Source: Candidatus Magasanikiibacteriota bacterium (lineage in GTDB: Bacteria > Patescibacteriota > Patescibacteriia > Magasanikbacterales > UBA922). Taken from it: DNA of 5,960 nucleotides. The notes below the pieces were generated by a model, which saw only the letters and a program-made list of their open reading frames with translations, was not told where the DNA came from and searched no databases. Shown piece by piece: positions 1 to 5,374 of this stretch; the first letter of the stretch is position 1; each line of letters begins with the position of its first letter. Position numbers and translations under genes: made by a program. The DNA lies in assembly GCA_003230965.1 (NCBI GenBank), contig QIHL01000063.1, forward strand, positions 1-5,960. Direction: 5' to 3'.

Positions 1-2
1 CT

Positions 3-95
3 CTTCGTTATCGTTGGGACAGAATTGTAACAGTATCAAATAGCGAAACATACACAGATGGAGCAGTAATGACTGTAACAAAACCAGCATTATAA
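3..95 (+). CDS. C-terminal fragment of an unidentified protein (5' end outside window)
   Basis: Only this frame is open from the window edge to a TAA at 93-95; the other two + frames stop within the first 45 bases. It encodes about 30 residues, beginning LRYRWDRIVTV and ending VMTVTKPAL. The alternation of Val, Thr and Ser with charged residues suggests a beta-rich C-terminal strand region, but there is no motif that identifies a family. It lies 85 bases upstream of asnS on the same strand. I cannot name a function. It could also be the chance tail of a non-coding stretch, although the lack of stops and the protein-like composition favour a real gene end. Confidence 0.5.
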   Translation, partial: LRYRWDRIVTVSNSETYTDGAVMTVTKPAL

Positions 96-140
96 AAAGG
101 AAAGTTGTAAAGATACTTCAAGAAAAATTACGTAAATTTA

Positions 141-168
141 TTTACTTTGCTAGTATATTTTATATAAA
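141..168 (+). promoter_or_regulatory. Candidate promoter region of asnS
   Basis: Two overlapping sigma70-like readings are possible. (a) An extended -10, TG at 148-149 followed by TAGTAT at 151-156, without a convincing -35. It matches an element at the same distance upstream of aspS. (b) TTTACT at 141-146, a 16-base spacer and TATAAA at 163-168, which would leave a leader of only about 6 bases. Either way the transcript leader is very short and has no Shine-Dalgarno sequence; TTTAATTT (173-180) directly abuts the ATG. The region is so AT-rich that chance matches are easy, so this is a weak call. Confidence 0.35.
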
Positions 169-180
169 CCAATTTAATTT

Positions 181-1476
181 ATGCGTACTTACATTCACGA
201 AATAGATAAATATATTGATCATGAGGTTACATTGAAAGGCTGGCTGGTAAACAAACGATCATCTGGCAAAATTATATTTTTGGAGATTCGCGATGGATCT
301 GGATTTATTCAGGCAATTATTACACAGGATGGAGTCAGTAAACAGATTTGGGAATTAGCGAATACATTGACCCAAGAATCATCTCTTATTATTACTGGTA
401 TTGTTAGCCAGCATCCAAAGAAACCTAGTGTTTTTGAATTACAAGTATCAACAATTCAAATTATCAATATTGCGCAAGAATATCCGATAAGTAAAAAAGA
501 GCACGGGCCTGATTTTCTTTTGAATGAACGACATTTATGGCTACGAAGTAAACGTCAATGGGCAATTTTGAAAGTTCGTGATGTAGTGGAAACTGCTATT
601 CATCAGTATTTGCATGAACAATTTTTTGTACGTACAGATTCACCAATTTTAACACCGAATGCATGTGAAGGAACTACGACTTTGTTTCCTGTTCCATATT
701 TTAATCTTGGGGAAGTCTATCTTGCGCAAACAGGGCAATTATACATTGAAGCAGCGATTGGGAGCGTTGGTCGCTGTTATGATTTTGGTCCTGTATTTCG
801 TGCAGAAAAATCAACAACGAAACGTCATCTTACAGAGTTTTGGATGATGGATGCGGAGGCTGCTTTTGTTGAACATGAAGAGAATATGCAAATTCAAGAA
901 GAATTGGTGAAAGCAATTGCAAAACAATGCTTAAAAAAATGTCAAGAAGAATTTGCGATTCTTGAACGTGACACAACACCACTTGAAAAAATGTTGACGC
1001 AATCATTCCGTCGTGTCACATACGAAGAGGCAATTCCGCTCTTGCATAGTCTTGGGTCAGACATAAAATTTGGTGAAGATTTGGGAAATGATGACGAAAG
1101 ATTATTGACAAAAGAAAGCGAAGTTCCAGTCTTTATTCATAAATGGCCAAAGACAATTAAACCTTTTTATATGAAACGTGATCCAGAAAATACAGATTTG
1201 GTTTTGAATAATGATCTCATTGGTATTGAAGGTGCTGGAGAAATTGTAGGCGGATCACAGCGTGAAGATGATTACGAAATTTTGCTTGGACGTATTCGTG
1301 AGGAAGGTTTGCCAGAAAAAGATTATGCTTGGTACTTGGATCTGCGTAAGTATGGCAGTGTAGCGCATTCTGGTTTTGGCATAGGCGTAGAGCGCATGGT
1401 TCGCTGGATGAGTGGTACAGAACATATTCGTGAATGTATTCCATTTCCGAGATTGGTAAATCGTATGCGACCATAG
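181..1476 (+). CDS. asnS: Asparaginyl-tRNA synthetase (AsnRS)
   Basis: It charges tRNA(Asn) with asparagine using ATP in the cytoplasm. At 431 residues it has the usual length of the family. Residues about 15-100 form the OB-fold anticodon-binding domain (GWLVNKRSSGKIIFLEIRDG). The class II catalytic domain follows, with the conserved NERHLWLRS at 115-123. Motif 2 spans about 203-226 (GPVFRAEKSTTKRHLTEFW); the RHLTEFW form separates AsnRS from archaeal-type AspRS, which has RHLNE followed by a different sequence. GAGEIVGGSQRE is at 351-362. Motif 3 (GFGIGVERMVRW, 398-409) carries the ATP-binding Arg, and the C-terminus has the typical PFPR. There is no GAD domain, as expected. The ATG at 181 is chosen because it lies directly before the OB-fold and no earlier in-frame start fits; it has no Shine-Dalgarno sequence. 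The gene is complete and ends in TAG. It is paralogous to the AspRS at 2820-4586. Confidence 0.96.
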   Translation: MRTYIHEIDKYIDHEVTLKGWLVNKRSSGKIIFLEIRDGSGFIQAIITQDGVSKQIWELANTLTQESSLIITGIVSQHPKKPSVFELQVSTIQIINIAQEYPISKKEHGPDFLLNERHLWLRSKRQWAILKVRDVVETAIHQYLHEQFFVRTDSPILTPNACEGTTTLFPVPYFNLGEVYLAQTGQLYIEAAIGSVGRCYDFGPVFRAEKSTTKRHLTEFWMMDAEAAFVEHEENMQIQEELVKAIAKQCLKKCQEEFAILERDTTPLEKMLTQSFRRVTYEEAIPLLHSLGSDIKFGEDLGNDDERLLTKESEVPVFIHKWPKTIKPFYMKRDPENTDLVLNNDLIGIEGAGEIVGGSQREDDYEILLGRIREEGLPEKDYAWYLDLRKYGSVAHSGFGIGVERMVRWMSGTEHIRECIPFPRLVNRMRP

Positions 1477-1547
1477 TTATATTTTATTTATAGCAAGAAA
1501 AAATGTTTATATAACACCAACAAAATATATTGAAGATTTTTTTATTG

Positions 1548-1583
1548 TTAATATAAAAAAACTTCATAATTTTTTTGTATTAA
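1548..1583. repeat. 14-bp inverted repeat (A/T hairpin) between asnS and the Asp-box gene
   Basis: Bases 1548-1561 pair with 1570-1583 around an 8-base loop (1562-1569, CTTCATAA). Thirteen of the 14 pairs are A-T, including an A7/T7 tract; the remaining T1554/G1577 is a wobble pair in RNA. It lies 71 bases after the asnS stop and covers the ATT at 1579 proposed as the start of the next gene. It could be a weak terminator for asnS, since the RNA has a U-run, but a GC-poor stem whose U-run lies inside the stem is not a standard intrinsic terminator. It could also be a structure that hides the downstream start, or simply chance in AT-rich DNA. Confidence 0.5.
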
Positions 1584-1797
1584 AAATATTCGTCATATTT
1601 TATTCTTTATTGGAATTGTTTGTGTCGTTGGTTTTTTATTTATATTTTTTTATTTCAAACAGTTATCACAAACTACATCAAATATACACCAGAATACTAT
1701 TATTTCTAAAGTACAAATAACAAATACAACCAATACATTAACTTTTTTATCTAGCGTTTCTACAACTGTATTTTCTGTTATTTCACTTCCAGTTGGT
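1570..1797 (+). other. In-frame N-terminal extension of the Asp-box gene: membrane anchor and Thr/Ser linker without a canonical start
   Basis: After the TAA at 1567-1569 the frame of the downstream gene is open for 76 codons up to its first ATG (1798). The translation looks like a real protein start. From ATT at 1579 it reads IKNIRH, then about 20 hydrophobic residues (7-26, LFFIGIVCVVGFLFIFF core), then KQLSQ and a linker rich in Thr, Ser, Asn and Ile leading straight into the globular part. Basic tip, single membrane helix and polar linker form a type II signal-anchor or uncleaved signal peptide, which suits an exported repeat protein. No ATG, GTG, TTG or CTG occurs in it. ATT 1579 is the best candidate start, since ATT-AAA-AAT is one base from the common ATG-AAA-AAT. 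CATAAT at 1565-1570 could be a -10 just upstream. A base error or an indel is the alternative. With this start the protein would have 391 residues. Confidence 0.6.
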
Positions 1798-2754
1798 ATG
1801 AAACGCGTCGTAGGTATTAAAGCTGATTCTGCTAGGCATCGTCTTTTGTTTGTCGCAGTTTTTGCTAATCATCATGGCGTGTGGAGTTACAACAATCAAG
1901 GGCAGTTTCACGAACTTCTTTCTGTTCCAGGAAAATTTGCAAACGGGCATTTATTTTTAGATAGTAAAGATAACATTTACTACAGCACAAATATTCCATC
2001 TACTCTTTTTCGATCGTCTAACGGCGGTAAGACGTGGGTGAATATTCCATATCACGGAGATGTTTTTTGGTCAATTGCCGACGCAGGTAATGGAACACTT
2101 TATGCAACACTATGGTCATACAACCATCCAGAGATTTGGCGAAGTCTTGATCAAGGACAAACTTGGAATGAATGGAAGAATTTTTCAAAGATTTTTCCGT
2201 CAGAAGCACATCCATACAGTTCTTCCACACCAAACGAGTTTTCAATGCGTCATTTGCATGATATCGTTGTAGTTAATGGAAATATCTATGTCGGTACTGG
2301 AGATGTAACCCGTTGGGGATTGGTTTCTCGCGATGGTGGGAATACGTGGACAAAAATTTGGGACGAAGGATTTACAGCACATATATTAGTACCACAAAAA
2401 CATGAGTTATTTTTGGGTGGTGATGTACAGCACATGTATGGTATAGGGATCCACAAGATTGGTACTACAACAACCACGATTGTATGGAATCCAGATGCAA
2501 CGAATTGGATGGCGTACAGCTATAGCATGGCGCAAAAAGGTAATGTATATCTTGCTGCGTTCCATTTAGAAAATAATATACAGAAACATCGTCCGTATGG
2601 GATTTTAGTTTCAATAAATGGCACAACTTGGAAGTCTATTCTTACATTTTTTAGTGATGCACCGTTCACTTCTTTATATATTGCAGATGGACCGAGTGAC
2701 ATTGTTTATGTTAGCCATAATGGTATTTTAGGTGAAATTCATATAAAAAATTGA
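1798..2754 (+). CDS. Asp-box (BNR-like) repeat protein, probably exported beta-propeller, membrane anchored
   Basis: From its only ATG this codes for 318 residues, ending in TGA. It contains the Asp-box pattern S-x-D/N-x-G-x-T-W: SSNGGKTW at 73-80, SLDQGQTW at 116-123, SRDGGNTW at 177-184 and a shortened copy, SINGTTW, at 272-278. Such boxes sit in beta-hairpin turns of sialidase-like, VPS10-like and YCF48-like propellers. They are structural and do not show an activity. Between them are strands with the patterns GTLYATL, GNIYVGTGD and GNVYLAAF, typical of propeller blades. I see no sialidase RIP motif or catalytic Tyr/Glu arrangement, so I do not call it an enzyme. The ATG at 1798 is probably internal: it lacks a ribosome site, and the upstream in-frame segment supplies a membrane anchor. 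The domain would then face outside the cytoplasm. Its location between two tRNA synthetase genes tells nothing about its role. Glycan or protein binding is possible but unproven. Confidence 0.8.
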   Translation: MKRVVGIKADSARHRLLFVAVFANHHGVWSYNNQGQFHELLSVPGKFANGHLFLDSKDNIYYSTNIPSTLFRSSNGGKTWVNIPYHGDVFWSIADAGNGTLYATLWSYNHPEIWRSLDQGQTWNEWKNFSKIFPSEAHPYSSSTPNEFSMRHLHDIVVVNGNIYVGTGDVTRWGLVSRDGGNTWTKIWDEGFTAHILVPQKHELFLGGDVQHMYGIGIHKIGTTTTTIVWNPDATNWMAYSYSMAQKGNVYLAAFHLENNIQKHRPYGILVSINGTTWKSILTFFSDAPFTSLYIADGPSDIVYVSHNGILGEIHIKN

Positions 2755-2766
2755 GTATAATTTTTT
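2745..2766. repeat. 8-bp inverted repeat across the stop of the Asp-box gene
   Basis: AAAAAATT (2745-2752) pairs with AATTTTTT (2759-2766) around a 6-base loop. The left arm runs into the TGA at 2752-2754. Read on + it ends in six T, so it superficially resembles a terminator, but the stem contains no G-C pair and the T-run is part of the stem. It may mark the transcript end in a genome with few G-C bases. I rate termination as possible, not shown. Confidence 0.35.
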
Positions 2767-2767
2767 C

Positions 2768-2796
2768 TTGCTGTTTGACTATGTCTATGCTATACT
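2768..2796 (+). promoter_or_regulatory. Candidate extended -10 promoter of aspS
   Basis: TTGCTG (2768-2773) as -35, a 17-base spacer and TATACT (2791-2796) as -10, preceded by TG at 2788-2789, which gives a good extended -10 (TGCTATACT). Predicted transcription start is near 2803, leaving a leader of about 17 bases made almost wholly of T with TTTAATTT at 2810-2817 and no Shine-Dalgarno site. TTGACT at 2775-2780 with TATGCA at 2796-2801 (15-base spacer) is a second reading. This is the best promoter-like string in the window. Confidence 0.5.
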
Positions 2797-2819
2797 ATGC
2801 ATGATTTTTTTTAATTTTT

Positions 2820-4586
2820 ATGCAATATAGAACACACACATGTGGGGAACTTACCAGTTCAGACGTTGATAAAGAAGTAACATTGTCTGGCTGGGTTCAT
2901 CGTCGTAGAGATTTTGGTAATTTGATTTTTGTTGATCTGCGTGATCGATATGGTATCATTCAAGTTGTATTTCATCCTGATCAGGTTGATGATTTTTCTA
3001 TTGCAAAGAGTTTGAAGTATGAATATATTATTACAGTTCATGGTATAGTTTCTTTGCGTGAAGAAAAGACTATAAATAAAGAATTAGCAACTGGTGAAAT
3101 TGAATTGCACACACATAGTGTTCAGATATTATCTAAGTCTAAACCACTTCCATTTGAAATTTTTGAATCAGAAAAAGGAGAAGAAGATGAGGAGTTGCGT
3201 TTGAAGTATCGCTATCTTGAATTACGTCGTGAAAAATTACGTGATAATATTTTATTTCGTGCAAAAATGGTGAAGCAGATTCGTGATTATATGGAGATTC
3301 GGGATTTTATAGATATTGCGACCCCAGTATTGACTGTCAGTTCGCCTGAAGGTGCCAGAGATTTTCTTGTTCCAAGCCGTATTCATCCAGGAAAATTTTA
3401 TGCTCTACCACAAGCGCCACAGCAATACAAACAGTTGCTTATGGTTGCTGGATTTGATCGCTATTATCAGATTGCTGCATGTATGCGCGATGAAGATCCG
3501 CGCGCTGATCGTTCACCGGGTGAGTTCTATCAGCTTGATTGCGAGACCAGCTTTATGACGCAGGACGAATTTTTTGAACTTATGGAACCTTTGTTTGTTG
3601 AATTAACACAAGATCTTGCTGGAAAAAAAGTGAAACAAAAACCATTTCCGCGTATTCCATTCAAGGAGGTGTTTGAACGCTACGGTAGCGATAGACCTGA
3701 TTTGCGTTATACTCTTGAGCTAGCTGATGTAACTGCATGGGGTAACGGAAGTGATTTTAATATATTTAAGACTGCTTCGTATGTCCGTGCATTGGTCGTG
3801 CCAAAAGGTGCAGAATTTACACGCAAGGAAATTGACAATGAGTTTACTGATGTTGCTACACGTGCACATGCCAAAGGTCTTGCGTGGATGAAGTTTACGG
3901 AAAATACGTGGGAAGGTGGCATTGCAAAATTTTTTTCCAATGAGGCATTAAATGAGTTACAAAAAATGTTGCATGTTGCATCTGGAAGCATTATTTTTTT
4001 TGCAGCAGACGAATGGAAAATTAGTTGTGAAGCGCTTGGTGCAGTTCGCTCACTTGTAGCAAAGAAACAAGGACTAGCTGATCCAAACGAAATCGCTTGG
4101 GCATGGATTGTAGATTTTCCGATGTATGAACGCAATGAAGAAACTGGCGCTATTGATTTCGGACACAATCCATTCTCTATGCCACAAGGTGGTATGGATT
4201 CATTGGTTGAAAAAGATCCGCTAGATATATTGGCATATCAATACGATATCATTGCAAATGGGTTGGAATTGTCATCAGGTGCAGTGAGAAATAAAGATCC
4301 GCATATTATGTATAAAGCATTTGAAATTGCAGGTTACAAAAAAGAAGATGTGAACAAAAAATTTGGTCATATGATTGACGCATTTGAATATGGTGCGCCT
4401 CCTCATTGTGGGTTTGCACCTGGAATTGAACGATTAGTCATGCTGTTGCGTGGAGAAGACAACATTCGTTCAGTTGTTCCATTTCCAAAGAATCAAAAAG
4501 CCGAAGAACCTATGATGGGAAGCCCAAGTGAGGTCAGCGACCAACAGTTGACAGAATTAGGTTTGTCCATCAAAAAGACATTATGA
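2820..4586 (+). CDS. aspS: Aspartyl-tRNA synthetase (AspRS), bacterial type with GAD domain
   Basis: It attaches aspartate to tRNA(Asp) in the cytoplasm; some family members also mischarge tRNA(Asn). At 588 residues it has normal bacterial length. The OB-fold anticodon domain covers about 1-105 (GWVHRRRDFGNLIFVDLRDR at 24-43). In the class II core, ATPVLTVSSPEGARDFLVPSR (167-187) lies near motif 1 and is followed by PQQYKQLLMVAG. Motif 2 is RDEDPRADRSPGEFYQLD (223-240), with the extra Gly I associate with alphaproteobacterial and CPR-like enzymes. The GAD insertion lies at about 290-425, including FTDVATRAHAKGLAW. GHNPFSMPQGG is at 448-458, and motif 3 (GFAPGIERLVMLL, 531-543) carries the conserved Arg. 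The C-terminus (PFPKNQKAEEPMMGSPSEV) is typical. The ATG at 2820 starts directly before the OB-fold; there is no Shine-Dalgarno site. Phe32 sits where the discriminating E. coli enzyme has Leu and the non-discriminating P. aeruginosa enzyme has His, so tRNA specificity is open. An asnS gene upstream makes a discriminating enzyme more likely. Confidence 0.97.
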   Translation: MQYRTHTCGELTSSDVDKEVTLSGWVHRRRDFGNLIFVDLRDRYGIIQVVFHPDQVDDFSIAKSLKYEYIITVHGIVSLREEKTINKELATGEIELHTHSVQILSKSKPLPFEIFESEKGEEDEELRLKYRYLELRREKLRDNILFRAKMVKQIRDYMEIRDFIDIATPVLTVSSPEGARDFLVPSRIHPGKFYALPQAPQQYKQLLMVAGFDRYYQIAACMRDEDPRADRSPGEFYQLDCETSFMTQDEFFELMEPLFVELTQDLAGKKVKQKPFPRIPFKEVFERYGSDRPDLRYTLELADVTAWGNGSDFNIFKTASYVRALVVPKGAEFTRKEIDNEFTDVATRAHAKGLAWMKFTENTWEGGIAKFFSNEALNELQKMLHVASGSIIFFAADEWKISCEALGAVRSLVAKKQGLADPNEIAWAWIVDFPMYERNEETGAIDFGHNPFSMPQGGMDSLVEKDPLDILAYQYDIIANGLELSSGAVRNKDPHIMYKAFEIAGYKKEDVNKKFGHMIDAFEYGAPPHCGFAPGIERLVMLLRGEDNIRSVVPFPKNQKAEEPMMGSPSEVSDQQLTELGLSIKKTL

Positions 4587-4621
4587 ACATTTTGTCAGCC
4601 TACATAGTTTCTTGTTCATAA
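4581..4621. repeat. 9-bp inverted repeat between aspS and the GT2 gene
   Basis: TTATGAACA (4581-4589) and TGTTCATAA (4613-4621) are perfect inverted copies separated by 23 bases. The left arm includes the aspS stop codon (TGA 4584-4586). Part of the right arm recurs as a direct repeat: CTTGTTC at 4611-4617 and again at 4625-4631, just before the next ATG. It is not an intrinsic terminator, having no GC-rich stem and no T-run. It could be a protein-binding site or an RNA stem controlling the glycosyltransferase pair, or chance. The whole intergenic gap is only 47 bases. Confidence 0.4.
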
Positions 4622-4633
4622 AAACTTGTTCGT

Positions 4634-5374
4634 ATGAATGACTGTACGATGAAATCACGTTTGACTTTGATTATTCCGGTGTACAATGGCAAAACATATA
4701 TTTTACAAACTGTGGAAATGCTTGAGTATTTTTGTGCGAGTAATCCTTGGCTATCCGAAATTATTTTTGTTGATGATGGTAGCACAGATAGTACCGGAGA
4801 AGTATTATATAATTGCCAAAAGACAACAACAGCACCTATTACTATTGTATCTATAAAAAAAAATAACGGCAAAGGCTATGCTATTCAGCAAGGTATTAAA
4901 CATATTTCTGATATGTCTACATTGGTTGGGTTTACTGATGTTGAACTCCCGTATGGACTTGATGTAGTAAAAAAAGCAAGGCAACTCTTTTGTGAACAGC
5001 CAAAAATAGATATTGTAACTGGTAATCGTGCTGATGTTACAAATGTAGCCCAACAATATTCACCTTATCGTAAATTTTGGACACGTTGGTTTAGATTATT
5101 TTTGTTTCGGTCAGTGAGAGATATTCCAGATACTCAATGTGGTATGAAAGTTTTTCGTATAGATGTTGCACAGACAATTTTTACACAACTCAAAACATTC
5201 CGTTGGGTTTTTGATGTTGAAATTTTTTTATTGGCAAAACGGCTACACTACACAGTTCAGTTAATTCCAGTTCAGATTCGTTCAGATTGTAAGATTGGTA
5301 AGGGTGGAGTTTCAGTCTTGCGACATGGTCCAATGATTCTTAGAGATATATTTCGTATTGCGCACTATGATTGA
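4634..5374 (+). CDS. Family 2 glycosyltransferase, polyprenyl-phosphate sugar synthase-like (DPM1/ALG5 type)
   Basis: It probably transfers a sugar from a nucleotide sugar to a polyprenyl phosphate on the cytoplasmic face of the membrane. The 246 residues form a single GT-A domain. LTLIIPVYNG (10-19) is the first strand with the nucleotide-binding loop, and FVDDGSTDSTGE (45-56) is the family's nucleotide-sugar signature. NNGKGYAIQQGI (77-88) follows. TDVELPYGLD (101-110) occupies the DxD metal site, here D-V-E in place of the usual D-A-D. DTQCGMKVFR (166-175) and WVFDVEIFLLAKR (191-203) match the DPM1/ALG5-like group. No membrane helix is visible, so it is likely peripheral. ATG 4634 is the first start after aspS; ATG 4649 (MKSRLTLIIP) is equally possible, and neither has a Shine-Dalgarno site. 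It overlaps the next gene by 8 bases (start at 5367), so the two are probably translated together. The sugar and lipid substrates cannot be read from the sequence. Confidence 0.88.
   Translation: MNDCTMKSRLTLIIPVYNGKTYILQTVEMLEYFCASNPWLSEIIFVDDGSTDSTGEVLYNCQKTTTAPITIVSIKKNNGKGYAIQQGIKHISDMSTLVGFTDVELPYGLDVVKKARQLFCEQPKIDIVTGNRADVTNVAQQYSPYRKFWTRWFRLFLFRSVRDIPDTQCGMKVFRIDVAQTIFTQLKTFRWVFDVEIFLLAKRLHYTVQLIPVQIRSDCKIGKGGVSVLRHGPMILRDIFRIAHYD

Noticed and set aside
96..180. T-box or other leader control element upstream of asnS
   Set aside because: The gap is only 85 bases, far shorter than a T-box leader, and shows no specifier or antiterminator stem.
1217..1474. 85-codon open frame on the minus strand
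   Set aside because: It is antisense to the conserved catalytic end of asnS including motif 3, with no protein-like motif; a shadow.
1609..1623. Possible lipobox (I-G-I-V-C) in the hydrophobic segment of the Asp-box protein
   Set aside because: The Cys lies in the middle of the hydrophobic stretch and the preceding residues do not fit L-A/S-G/A-C, so a lipoprotein is unlikely.
1458..1720. Second open + frame overlapping the end of asnS and the anchor segment, with a possible TTG start near 1610
   Set aside because: It has no canonical start before the overlap, stops at 1718-1720, and its translation has biased low-complexity Phe/Leu/Tyr content expected from T-rich DNA. The other frame continues into the Asp-box gene and is the better reading.
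1477..1797. A separate RNA gene or riboswitch in the 321-base stretch between asnS and the first ATG
   Set aside because: There are no GC-containing stems, T-box-like elements or tRNA-like folds visible. About 220 of these bases are better explained as coding for the anchor and linker; the remaining 90 or so hold only the A/T hairpin.
3707..4168. 153-codon open frame on the minus strand
   Set aside because: It lies entirely within aspS, whose protein is conserved throughout this part (GAD domain and beyond). The reverse translation has no recognisable motif or domain, and it has no ribosome site; it is a shadow.
2752..4586. TGA recoded as glycine, as in some Patescibacteria groups
   Set aside because: TGA ends the Asp-box, aspS and GT2 genes at exactly the expected family ends, and no TGA occurs inside any conserved gene.
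4585..4597. GAAC...GTC resembling a Gram-positive LexA (SOS) box
   Set aside because: The right half does not match GTTC at the required spacing. The true inverted partner is 23 bases away, which is unlike a LexA site.
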